Translations under genes and position numbers: made by a program
Origin: Streptomyces sp. PKU-EA00015
GTDB lineage: Bacteria > Actinomycetota > Actinomycetes > Streptomycetales > Streptomycetaceae
Assembly (NCBI RefSeq): GCF_013387495.1
Contig: NZ_JABZEE010000004.1
Location: 1 to 64,000 of the forward strand
Reading direction: 5' to 3'
DNA length: 64,000 bases
Shown: positions 56,605 to 64,000 of the stretch, piece after piece
Layout of the letters: each line of letters opens with the position of its first letter
How positions within the stretch are numbered: the stretch's first letter is position 1
The notes under the pieces: model-generated
Databases searched by the model: none
What the model saw: only the letters and a program-made list of their open reading frames with translations
Told to the model about the DNA's origin: nothing

Positions 56605-58620
56605 CTACCGGGCCGTCACCTCCACGTCGGAGGCCTTGACGAACGCCACCCGGTGCCCGAACTGGACCTCGTAGTACATCTCCTGGCCCCGCACCACCCG
56701 GTGCCCGGCCGTGTCGAACGTCGTCGCGTACAGGTACTCGCCCGGCAGCCGGTCGCCGACCACGTACTCCTGCCCCGCGCGCAGCTTGTACGGCAGGGGC
56801 GAGACCGGCTGCACCGGCACGCCCGCCGGATAGGCCGACGCCTCCGGGTACGCACGCCCGTACACCGGCACCTCGGCGAGCCCGTCCCTCGGTGTCAGCA
56901 CCTGAGCCCGCGCGGGCACCGCCGTCGGCTCCGTGCGCGGATTGTGGAACCACGCCTTCTGGCCCAGGTACCAGATCGCCGTCCAGTCGCCGTCGCGGCC
57001 CGCCACCGCGTACTGCTGTCCGGTCGAGGCCCGCGCACCGGTGTCGTTCACCCCGGTCGTCGAGTCCTGACCGCCCGGCCGCAGCCCGATGTCCTTGACC
57101 AGCGGTGCGCTCTCGCTCGGCGCGGTGTGCAGCCGGACCGCGCCCGAACCGTGCGGCGTGCACGCCTCTCCTCCAGCCTCCGGCCGGGGGGACCCCCATC
57201 TCGCTTCGCTCGCCTTCGTGCAGCCCGTGTAGAGCGGCCGGTTGGCGTCGTAGTCGGGCCGGATGGTGACCACCGGGCTGCCCGGACCCGCCTCGGGCGT
57301 GAACGGCCGGCCCAGCAGCGTGAAGTAGTGCGCCCAGTCCCAGTACGGCCCGGGGTCGGTGTGCATCCCCCTGATGGTGGCCGTCGTCGTCCCCGGCACG
57401 TTGTCGTGGCCCAGGATGTGCTGACGGTCCAGCGGCACGTCGAACCGGTGGGCGAGGTAGCGCACCAGCCGCGCCGAGGTGCGGTACATCGCCTCCGTGT
57501 ACCAGGCATCGGGGGACACCAGGAAGCCCTCGTGCTCCAGACCCACCGACTTGGCGTTCACGAACCAGTTCCCGGCGTGCCAGGCCACGTCCTTGAGCGG
57601 CACGTGCTGGGCGATGTGCCCGTCCGAGGAGCGCAGCGAGTACTGCCACGACACGTACTGCGGGTTCTGCACCAGCCGCAGAGTGGTGTCCCACGTGGCC
57701 TCGGTGTCGTGGATGACGATGTACTCCACCGACTGCGACGCCGGCCGATCCGCCTTGTCGTGGTTGCCGTAGTCGCCCTGGCCGAACTCCTCGTACGGCG
57801 CCGGGATCCATTCGCAGGCCACCGAGCTCGGGCACTCCGTCCGGGCGGCGTCGGCGGTGCGCAGACCGAGGCCCGCCACCTGCGCACGGTCCGGCGCCAC
57901 GCCGGGATCGGCCGCGAGCACCATGCGCTGACCGCTGTCCGTCGTGCGGGCCTGGCCCGTGCGGATCACGTCGAACACGTCGTCGGCGTACGTCGTCGCC
58001 GTCGCCACGTCGTCCGCACCCGAGAACCGCGCCACCGCGCCGTACCACTGTGCCGGATCGTCGCTCGGCGGACGGCCCAGCGACTTCTGCGCGTCGGCGA
58101 GCAGCGCCGCGCCGCCGCGCACGTTCGCCGCCGGGCTGTCGCGCAGTTCTCCGGGGTCGATGCCCGACACCTGCGCCGCCTGCTCCAGCGTGCGCAGCCG
58201 CGGCGGAAGCGACGCCGTCTCCGGCGGTGCCGCCTCGTCCACCGCGCGCACCGCACGCGCGTCGTCACCCCGCGCGTCCTCCGCGCCGTGCGAATGGTGC
58301 GGCGCCTCGGCCAGCGCGGTCCGCGCGTCGGTCAGATGCATGGGGCCGTAGCCCCCGGTCACGCTGGCGGCCCCGCCGTGCGCGTCCCAGCGGGACTGCA
58401 GGTACGACACACCGAGGAGCACGCTCTGCGGCACGTCGAACTCATCGGCCGCCGCGGCGAATTCACGCTGCAGCGCGGAGGGGGAAGGGCGCACGTCGGC
58501 CGTCGCCGACGGCCCGGAGGAGAGCAGGGGCAGGAGCAGCGCGGCAGTGGCCACCGCCGCGCCCGCTGTCCACGCCTGCCGGCGGGTGCTTCTGGAACGC
58601 GCGAGGGCGAATCCTTGCAA
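56605..58620 (-). CDS. Secreted N-acetylmuramoyl-L-alanine amidase with muramidase-like N-domain
   Basis: A 671-aa exported peptidoglycan hydrolase. The signal peptide covers about residues 1-42 (SATADV). A helical domain at about 45-220 resembles lytic transglycosylases (LLGVSYLQSRWDAHGG). An Amidase_2/PGRP domain at about 270-430 has zinc-ligand candidates in YIVIHDTEATWDTT and the final HTDPGPYWDW. The C-terminal 220 residues contain SH3-like wall-binding segments (VRLHTAPSESAPLVKDIG). It cleaves the bond between muramic acid and the stem peptide. TTG at 58620 is selected because GGGAGG lies upstream and the signal peptide starts there. Confidence 0.9.
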   Translation of the reverse strand: MQGFALARSRSTRRQAWTAGAAVATAALLLPLLSSGPSATADVRPSPSALQREFAAAADEFDVPQSVLLGVSYLQSRWDAHGGAASVTGGYGPMHLTDARTALAEAPHHSHGAEDARGDDARAVRAVDEAAPPETASLPPRLRTLEQAAQVSGIDPGELRDSPAANVRGGAALLADAQKSLGRPPSDDPAQWYGAVARFSGADDVATATTYADDVFDVIRTGQARTTDSGQRMVLAADPGVAPDRAQVAGLGLRTADAARTECPSSVACEWIPAPYEEFGQGDYGNHDKADRPASQSVEYIVIHDTEATWDTTLRLVQNPQYVSWQYSLRSSDGHIAQHVPLKDVAWHAGNWFVNAKSVGLEHEGFLVSPDAWYTEAMYRTSARLVRYLAHRFDVPLDRQHILGHDNVPGTTTATIRGMHTDPGPYWDWAHYFTLLGRPFTPEAGPGSPVVTIRPDYDANRPLYTGCTKASEARWGSPRPEAGGEACTPHGSGAVRLHTAPSESAPLVKDIGLRPGGQDSTTGVNDTGARASTGQQYAVAGRDGDWTAIWYLGQKAWFHNPRTEPTAVPARAQVLTPRDGLAEVPVYGRAYPEASAYPAGVPVQPVSPLPYKLRAGQEYVVGDRLPGEYLYATTFDTAGHRVVRGQEMYYEVQFGHRVAFVKASDVEVTAR

Positions 58621-58836
58621 GGCAGCCTCCCAGGACGGATGGTGCGCGGGACCGTTAAGGGGTATCGGCTTCCGGACGATCCGTCAATCATGCTCCAGAG
58701 TGGGGAATTTGCACGTCATCCCATGTGTCGGCGAGTTTCGCGACGGCAGTACGCGGGCCTGCGGCGTGTCAGTGGCATGGACCAATGTCCGGGCTCGCCC
58801 GCCACCCGGACCACCACGCGACACACGTCCCCCGAG

Positions 58837-58895
58837 GGGCCCACGACAGCGCGAACGGAGCAGAGCGGTGGACCCGATGGGCCCACGACAGCGCG
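58837..58895 (+). repeat. 17-bp direct repeat pair
   Basis: GGGCCCACGACAGCGCG occurs at 58837-58853 and 58879-58895, 42 nt apart start to start. The second copy runs into the terminator stem. The rest of 58621-58836 shows no gene. Confidence 0.6.
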
Positions 58896-58933
58896 CTGCG
58901 CTCCCGGTGTTCGACACCGGGCGCGCAGCGCGC
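58891..58933 (-). terminator. Terminator hairpin, 20-bp stem
   Basis: Arms 58891-58910 and 58914-58933 are complementary over 20 bp with one mismatch and a TCG loop, 19 nt beyond the stop of the phosphotransferase on the minus strand. Confidence 0.8.
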
Positions 58934-58951
58934 TTCCCCCTCGTCCGGCGG

Positions 58952-60073
58952 TCAGCGGGTGCCGACCGCCGCGCGCACGGCCCTGCGGGCCAGTGCGCAG
59001 TCGTCGTGCAGTCGGCGCAGCAGCAGCCGCTGTTCCTCCCCGGCCGCGAGCCCCGCCGGGGGCGCCTGGCCCCCGACGACGGGCGGCGCCTCCCGCATCG
59101 TGCGCTGCACGGCCGTCTCGTACGTACGGATCTCCCGCGTCAGCACGAGCATCAGATTCACCAGGAACGCGTCCCGTGCCGCCGTCCCGGCCTGCTGGGC
59201 CAGCTGGCTGATCTGACGGCGTGCCACCGGGGCGTCCCCGAGGACCGCCCACAGCGTGGCCAGGTCGTATCCGGGCAGGTACCAGCCCGCGTGCTCCCAG
59301 TCCACGAGGACCGGACCGGTGGGGGAGAGCAGGATGTTCGACAGCAGCGCGTCACCGTGGCAGAACTGGCCCATGCCCTGCCGGCCGCCCGCCTGGGCGA
59401 GACCGTGGAGCAGCTTCTGCAGGTCGCCGAGGTCCCGGTCCGTGAACAGCCCCAGCTCGTGGTAGCGGGAGATCCGCGAGCCGTAGTCGAGCGGCGCGTC
59501 GAACATCCCGGCGGGCGGTCGCCACGAGTTGAGTCTGGCGACGGCGCCGAGCGCCGCCCGCACGTCCGCCCTCGGCGGCGCCTCGAGAGGATGCCGGGCG
59601 AGAGCCGCGGGCCGGCCGGGCATCCGCTCGATCACCAGCGTGCAGTTCTCCGGGTCTGCGGCGATGAGCCGGGGCACCCGGACCGGCGGCCGGTGCCGCA
59701 CGAACGCACGGTAGGAAGCTATTTCGTGGCGCAGCGACTCCGCCCAGGCGGGAGAGTGGTCCAGTAAGCACTTGGCGACCGCGGTGGTACGCCCTGTCGT
59801 TCCGACGATGAGCACGGAACGTCCGCTGCGGCGCAGCACCTGCACCGGATTGAACTCCGGGCAGATCCGGTGCACCGACGCGACAGCCTTGCGCAGCTGT
59901 GCGCCCTGAGGGCCGGACAAGTCGATTCTCCCGCTGACGGGGTGGCCGACCGCACCGGCGGGCATGCGTGCCCGGCCGGCGTGGGCGGGGGCGAGATACG
60001 GTCCGGAGCCGGCCGGGACAGCCGGACGCTGCGGCCGGGACGGGGCGGACACGGAGGACGATGCTGTGTACAT
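58952..60073 (-). CDS. Aminoglycoside phosphotransferase-family kinase with a TTA codon
   Basis: A 373-aa small-molecule kinase of the APH/choline-kinase fold. ATP-binding Lys is in AVAKCLLDH (about residue 101), the Brenner motif [10 protein letters not shown] (about 240-249) holds the catalytic Asp, and VDWEHAGWY (about 259-267) is the DFG-equivalent metal-binding Asp. The first 50 residues are Pro/Ala-rich and may be a linker. Codon 103 is TTA, the only TTA I found in any coding sequence here, so expression should depend on the bldA tRNA and be developmentally timed. It is divergent from the NsdA/NsdB-type regulator. The substrate is unknown; antibiotic resistance should not be assumed. 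Confidence 0.88.
   Translation of the reverse strand: MYTASSSVSAPSRPQRPAVPAGSGPYLAPAHAGRARMPAGAVGHPVSGRIDLSGPQGAQLRKAVASVHRICPEFNPVQVLRRSGRSVLIVGTTGRTTAVAKCLLDHSPAWAESLRHEIASYRAFVRHRPPVRVPRLIAADPENCTLVIERMPGRPAALARHPLEAPPRADVRAALGAVARLNSWRPPAGMFDAPLDYGSRISRYHELGLFTDRDLGDLQKLLHGLAQAGGRQGMGQFCHGDALLSNILLSPTGPVLVDWEHAGWYLPGYDLATLWAVLGDAPVARRQISQLAQQAGTAARDAFLVNLMLVLTREIRTYETAVQRTMREAPPVVGGQAPPAGLAAGEEQRLLLRRLHDDCALARRAVRAAVGTR
59765..59767 (-). other. In-frame TTA leucine codon (codon 103)
   Basis: Complement of TAA at 59765-59767, in frame with the ATG at 60073. It lies in AKCLLDHS, where the second of the two leucines uses CTG. Confidence 0.85.
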
Positions 60074-60230
60074 GGGAGATACAGATCCCTTCGTGTGCCG
60101 ACAAGTTGCGTGCGCTGCCCCGCTCCGGACGTACCGGAGGCAACACCCTGGGGAATGTGCCCCTGGCAGCCGGAGCGAGGTGGCGCGTTCCTACCTGACA
60201 CCGGACCGCGGGTGGCACACCATCTGGCGG

Positions 60231-60250
60231 ACCCTGGCGAACCCTGGCGA
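60231..60250 (+). repeat. Perfect tandem decamer in divergent promoter
   Basis: ACCCTGGCGA occurs twice head to tail (60231-60240 and 60241-60250), 63 nt before the regulator start at 60313. It may be an operator or a slippage product. Confidence 0.45.
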
Positions 60251-60312
60251 ATGGTCGCCGGCCCCATGACAGCGGGTTACTGTCAACTCAGCCGAGAACC
60301 TGGGGGCTTGAC

Positions 60313-61806
60313 GTGAGCGGAGAACCCAACACCCGCCTGAGCGACCTGTTCGGCCTGGCCGGCTGGTCCAAGGGCGAGCTCGCGAGACTCGTGAACCGGC
60401 AGGCGGCGGCCATGGGCCACCCCCAGCTGGCGACCGACACCTCGCGCGTACGGCGCTGGATCGACATGGGCGAGTCCCCGCGCGATCCCGTGCCGAAGGT
60501 GCTGGCGGCCCTGTTCACCGAGCGACTCGGTCGTGTCGTGACCATCGAGGACCTCGGGTTCGTACGGAGCGGGCGAGCGGGGAAGCGGCGGGACGTCCAG
60601 GGCACTGACAACCCTGACGGTCTGCCGTGGGCGCCCGACCGTACGGCTGCGGTCCTCACCGAATTCACGGGAATGGACCTCATGCTCAACCGACGCGGCC
60701 TGGTGGGCGCCGGCGCGGCACTCGCCGCGGGCTCAGCACTCAGCAGCGCCATGCACGACTGGCTCAAGACCGAACCCGGCACCTCCCAGGATCCCGCCTT
60801 CACCTACGATCCGCTGCACGCCGACCCCGTTGGGTACGACCGTTACGAGGCCGCCCCCATCGGGTCGCAGGAGATCGAGGCACTGGAGCGCTCTGTCGAG
60901 GTGTTCCGCGCCTGGGACGCCGCCCGCGGCGGCGGACTGCAGCGCAAGGCGGTCGTGGGCCAGCTGAACGAGGTGGGCGGCATGCTCGCCTACCGCCACC
61001 CCGACCACCTCCAGCGGCGCCTGTGGGGCGTCGCCGCCAATCTCGCCGTCCTCGCGGGCTGGATGTCCCACGACATCGGCCTGGAGCCCACCGCTCAGAA
61101 GTACTTCGTCATCGCCGCACATGCGGCGCGCGAGGGCGGCGACCGCCCCCGTGCCGGCGAAGCGCTGTCCCGTGCCGCCCGCCAGATGGTGCACCTGGGC
61201 CGGCCCGACGACGCCCTGGACCTGATGAAGCTCGCCAAGGCGGGCTCGGGGGAGCAGACCCTGCCCCGTACCCAGGCCATGCTGCACACCATCGAGGCGT
61301 GGGCGCAGGCGTCCATGGGCCGCGGGCAGGCCATGCGCCGCACCCTCGGTGAGGCCGAGGATCTCTTCGTCTCCGACAAGGGCGATGTGCCGCCGCCGAG
61401 TTGGATGCAGATGTTCGACGAGGCGGACATGCACGGCATGCAGGCGCTGGCGTACCGCACGCTGGCCGAGCACGACCCGTCGGCCGCGAGTATCGCCCAG
61501 CGGCACGCCAAGCAGGCGCTCCAGCTGCGCGAGGGCGGGCGTCAGCGCTCCAAGATCTTCGACTACATCTCGCTGGCATCGGCGTGCTTCATCGCCGACG
61601 ACCCGGAGCAGGCCGACCGTTACGCCAGGCTCGCGCTGGTGTCGATGGGGGAGACCTCCTCGCACCGGACGTGGGACCGGCTGCGCGAGATGTACCGGCT
61701 CACCGGGCAGTACGCGGGCTACGCGAAGATCGAGGACCTGCGCGAGGAGATCCAAGTGGCGCTTCCCGCCGCCCCGTCGACGAAGCGCAGAAGCACGCGG
61801 ATCTGA
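60313..61806 (+). CDS. NsdA/NsdB-family developmental regulator (TPR-containing)
   Basis: A 497-aa cytosolic protein of the NsdA/NsdB family, negative regulators of sporulation and antibiotic production in S. coelicolor. The N-terminal region (LSDLFGLAGWSKGELARLVN, then TDTSRVRRWIDMGESPRDPV) resembles an XRE-type helix-turn-helix. From about residue 185 to 480 there are TPR-like helical repeats (VGQLNEVGGMLAYRHPDHLQ, GEALSRAARQMVHLGRPDDA, RSKIFDYISLASACFIADDP). I cannot decide between NsdA and NsdB. GTG at 60313 is preceded by a G-rich ribosome-binding site. The divergent gene needs bldA tRNA, which makes a developmental role for this locus plausible. Confidence 0.9.
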   Translation: MSGEPNTRLSDLFGLAGWSKGELARLVNRQAAAMGHPQLATDTSRVRRWIDMGESPRDPVPKVLAALFTERLGRVVTIEDLGFVRSGRAGKRRDVQGTDNPDGLPWAPDRTAAVLTEFTGMDLMLNRRGLVGAGAALAAGSALSSAMHDWLKTEPGTSQDPAFTYDPLHADPVGYDRYEAAPIGSQEIEALERSVEVFRAWDAARGGGLQRKAVVGQLNEVGGMLAYRHPDHLQRRLWGVAANLAVLAGWMSHDIGLEPTAQKYFVIAAHAAREGGDRPRAGEALSRAARQMVHLGRPDDALDLMKLAKAGSGEQTLPRTQAMLHTIEAWAQASMGRGQAMRRTLGEAEDLFVSDKGDVPPPSWMQMFDEADMHGMQALAYRTLAEHDPSAASIAQRHAKQALQLREGGRQRSKIFDYISLASACFIADDPEQADRYARLALVSMGETSSHRTWDRLREMYRLTGQYAGYAKIEDLREEIQVALPAAPSTKRRSTRI

Positions 61807-61971
61807 CACGAGGGAGCGCGCAACCAGCGGGCCCGACGGCGGGCGCGCGGAAGCTTTCCACGTGACGGTGCTCGTGGCCGACGGCGGTTGTGCCGAAGCC
61901 TCCGCCCCTGACGGCGGGTGCGACGTCTCCGGAAAGGCGGTCGGGCCCAGGGGGCATCCGCCTCGCCCGTC

Positions 61972-63417
61972 CTACGCGTTCACCTTCGCCACCAGCACAC
62001 AGGCGTCGCCCTGGCGCTCACCCTGACCGAATTCCTCCACCACGACCCTGACGCCTTCCTGTGCGTCACGCGTCCCGGTGAGCCGCGCTGCCAGTGCCGT
62101 CAGCCGGTCCGCCGCAACTTCGGCGTCCTGGGGTCCCGAGCTCGTACGCGTCAGCCCGTCCGTGTGCATGACCAGCACGTCGCCCGGCTGCAGGGTCAGT
62201 TCGCCCTGCTCGTACGATGCACCGCTGGTGGCTCCCAGCAGCACCCCGTCGAGCCTCGACAGCGCGCGCCCCGTCCCGTCGCGGAACAGCAGCGGGGCGG
62301 GGTGTCCGGCCTGTGCCCAGGTCACCACGCGGGTGGTGGGGTCGTAGCGGCAGCACACCGCGCTGCCGAGGGCGGACTGGGTGGAGGTGTCCAGCAGCCG
62401 GTTCAGATGGGCCATGAGCTGCCCCGGGCGGACGCCCGCCACGGCCATGCCCCGCAGCGCCCCCAGCAGCATGGCCATCGACGACGTCGCCGCCACTCCG
62501 TGACCGGTGAGGTCGCCGACGCCCAACAGCGATGCCCCGTCGGGCAGTTGCAGCGCGTCGTACCACTCACCGCCGATGAGGGCGCCGTCGGGCGAGGGAA
62601 GATAGTGCGCGGCGACGTCCAAGGACGTGGGGCTGCCGGGCGGGAACTGGAGCGAGCCGCGCCACGACGGCAGCACGGCCTCCTGCATCTCGACGGCGAG
62701 CCGGCGCTCGGTCCGCTCGATGTGCTGGTGCCGTTGCAGCGAGTCCCGGGTCTCACGAACAGCCCGCTGACTGCGCCGCAGCTCGCTGACGTCGCGGAGG
62801 ACGGCCCACATGGAGGCCGTCGAGCCGTCGGAGTCGAGGACCGGCTCGCCCATCATGTGCACCGTGCGGACGCGCCCGTCGGGCCGCACCATGCGGAACT
62901 CGCCGTCGATGGGCCGGCCGTCGACCAGACAGTCCGTCACCATCGCCGTGAGAAGGGGCTGGTCCTCGGCGAACACGACCGAGGGCAGCTCGTCCAGGGA
63001 CATGGGTCCGGCCGCGGGGTCGCGGCCGAGGATCTGGTACAGCTCGTCGGACCAGCTCACCTCGTCGGTGAGCAGGTTCCACTCCGCGCTGCCGACCCGG
63101 CTGAGCAGCGAGCCGCTGCCGGCCGCGCTGTCCGCCTCGTACGCGGCGAGCTCGTCGGCGAACGCGTCGGCCGTCGCGGGCGGCAGGCCCTCCTTGAGCT
63201 GGTCCAGGTGCGCGCCCAGGTCGTCCAGGTGATGGACCGCGAGATCGCAGAGCGCGCGCTGCCATCGTCCCTGCGGGTCGTCGTCGGCGTCGCCCACCGT
63301 GTCCTGGCGCACCGCGTCCACGTCGCCGCGCAGCCTGCGGGTGCGGGTGATGAGGGCGTCGACGGCGCCACGCTCGGGCGGCTGGGCGGGACGGTCCGCG
63401 AACACATGGGGCGGCAT
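61972..63417 (-). CDS. PAS-SpoIIE (PP2C) serine phosphatase
   Basis: A 481-aa regulator. A helical N-terminal domain (about residues 15-95) is followed by a PAS fold with PAC segment at about 105-220 (AEWNLLTDEVSWSDELYQIL and REFRMV-type as GEFRMVRPDGRVRTV), a short coiled coil, and a SpoIIE/PP2C domain at about 245-480. GGEWYDALQLPDG and GVGDLTGHGVAA carry the metal-binding acidic residues. It probably senses a redox or small-molecule signal and dephosphorylates an anti-sigma antagonist. ATG at 63417 has GGAG 6 nt upstream; a GTG nine codons earlier is less well supported. Confidence 0.9.
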   Translation of the reverse strand: MPPHVFADRPAQPPERGAVDALITRTRRLRGDVDAVRQDTVGDADDDPQGRWQRALCDLAVHHLDDLGAHLDQLKEGLPPATADAFADELAAYEADSAAGSGSLLSRVGSAEWNLLTDEVSWSDELYQILGRDPAAGPMSLDELPSVVFAEDQPLLTAMVTDCLVDGRPIDGEFRMVRPDGRVRTVHMMGEPVLDSDGSTASMWAVLRDVSELRRSQRAVRETRDSLQRHQHIERTERRLAVEMQEAVLPSWRGSLQFPPGSPTSLDVAAHYLPSPDGALIGGEWYDALQLPDGASLLGVGDLTGHGVAATSSMAMLLGALRGMAVAGVRPGQLMAHLNRLLDTSTQSALGSAVCCRYDPTTRVVTWAQAGHPAPLLFRDGTGRALSRLDGVLLGATSGASYEQGELTLQPGDVLVMHTDGLTRTSSGPQDAEVAADRLTALAARLTGTRDAQEGVRVVVEEFGQGERQGDACVLVAKVNA

Positions 63418-63754
63418 GTCGAACTCCGATACAGGCGCGGCCACAAGCCAGGACTGATACAGGGACCGGGTACGACTGTTGCACAGGCGGCGACAGGCCG
63501 TAAGCCGTTTGGCAACACTCGATCCGGTGGTGCCTTTGGCATGTGCCAGCGGCTCTCCGCTCCTTCGTCCTCCAGTTCGGACGGCTTCTGTCGCAGCGTA
63601 CCCGCATGGGCGCGCGGTATCCGTGGCTGATGTGATGCGTGTGACGGAAGCCGCCTCGCGTGGTCATGGCATATGCCCGTGGCCGGACACGCGTGCGCCG
63701 GAAGCGGTCGGGCGTGCGACGCCGAGCAGCGACCGGGAAGAGGAAGGGGACACG
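63418..63754. other. Divergent intergenic stretch
   Basis: About 340 nt between the SpoIIE phosphatase and the acetyltransferase. No gene recognised; it should contain both promoters. GTTGC (63478) and GCAAC (63513) form a loose inverted pair 30 nt apart, of doubtful meaning. Confidence 0.4.
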
Positions 63755-64000
63755 ATGAGCGTGGTTCTGCGGACCGGTGCCACAGCGACCGCGGCGCCGC
63801 TCGTGCTGCGGCCCTGGCGCGAAGAGGACGTCACCGCCCTCGTGGAGGTGTACCGGGGTGACGAACTCCTTCGGCGCTACACCAGAGTTCCCGTGAACAG
63901 CGTCGAGGACGGACTCCGCCGGCTCGACGTGCGGCGGCGTGGCTGGGAGACCGGAACCTACCTCGGATTCGCCGCGTTCGAGGAACTGTGCGGCGCCGCC
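63755..64000 (+). CDS. GNAT-family N-acetyltransferase (3' end outside window)
   Basis: Starts at ATG 63755 after AGGAAGGGGA and stays open to the right edge (82 codons). The translated start MSVVLRTGATATAAPLVLRP, then WREEDVTALVEVYRGDELLR and RGWETGTYLGFAAFEEL, is the N-terminal pattern of RimJ/RimL-type GNAT acetyltransferases, which use acetyl-CoA to modify amines on proteins or small molecules. The acetyl-CoA-binding motif lies beyond the window. Confidence 0.8.
   Translation, partial: MSVVLRTGATATAAPLVLRPWREEDVTALVEVYRGDELLRRYTRVPVNSVEDGLRRLDVRRRGWETGTYLGFAAFEELCGAA

Noticed and set aside
58952..60073. Calling the APH-family protein an antibiotic-resistance gene
   Set aside because: The fold is shared by many small-molecule kinases, there is no biosynthetic cluster nearby, and the TTA codon and neighbour point to development.
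61820..61925. Three loose repeats of GACGGCGG with GCCGAAGC-like neighbours after the NsdA/NsdB-type gene
   Set aside because: Only 8-10 bp shared, uneven spacing, and common in DNA of this composition; no link to a structure or gene.

Overview
The window is 64 kb of very GC-rich actinobacterial chromosome and almost certainly comes from a Streptomyces. It holds a geosmin synthase, a NsdA/NsdB-type developmental regulator, a DUF397 protein, a LAETG-type sortase substrate and an ECF41/SigJ sigma factor. Leucine TTA codons are nearly absent: I found one in any coding sequence, in the phosphotransferase at 58952-60073. I saw no tRNA, rRNA, insertion sequence, phage gene or CRISPR array, so this looks like resident chromosome.

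Left part (1-17 kb), stress and core metabolism. A hybrid histidine kinase, cut off at the left edge and resembling OsaA, faces an ANTAR/GAF/PAS/SpoIIE phosphatase. Small stress-type genes follow: a Lys-rich protein, a helix-hairpin-helix endonuclease with a coupled 48-aa ORF, a DUF6158-like protein, a PfpI/DJ-1 protein and a DUF6458-like membrane protein. Several have GNNT-N14-16-GGGTAC elements upstream, the form reported for Streptomyces SigB promoters. Embedded among them is a complete mutA-mutB-meaB operon for methylmalonyl-CoA mutase. A transketolase gene overlaps a LigD-type polymerase gene by 4 nt.

Middle (17-43 kb). This holds a large secreted phosphodiester glycosidase/metallophosphoesterase, a sigJ plus flavoprotein pair with a Crp-like box, a 3-hydroxyisobutyryl-CoA hydrolase divergent from an EstB-type esterase, and a FadE26-like acyl-CoA dehydrogenase behind a KstR-type box. 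Further right are a PadR regulator with clear operator repeats, a kinase-TPR protein, a phytoene-dehydrogenase-like flavoprotein, a Tat-exported serine hydrolase, a nitronate monooxygenase/acyl-CoA synthetase operon, a decayed Ca2+/H+ antiporter, a penicillin acylase and another acyl-CoA synthetase.

Right part (43-64 kb). An orphan CDI-type immunity protein and a tandem double alpha/beta-hydrolase precede the most notable region, 45.8-51.7 kb. There a FadD19-like ligase diverges from an EchA19-like hydratase, followed by a fused double DUF35 protein and two thiolase-fold proteins without the classical catalytic residues. The gene order matches the KstR-controlled sterol side-chain genes of mycobacteria, and the divergent promoter carries a KstR-type box. 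The end of the window has DUF397, CGNR, geosmin synthase, a secreted amidase, the TTA-containing phosphotransferase divergent from the NsdA/NsdB-type regulator, a second SpoIIE phosphatase and a truncated GNAT acetyltransferase.

Three short palindrome types recur in front of the lipid/acyl-CoA genes: TNNAACNNGTTNNA at 26.4 and 47.6 kb, TCTGAC-N5-RTCAGA at 34.9 and 47.5 kb, and CCGRCCGGTCGGTAT at 25.1 and 41.2 kb. They suggest that these scattered genes belong to a small number of regulons, none of whose obvious regulators lies in the window.
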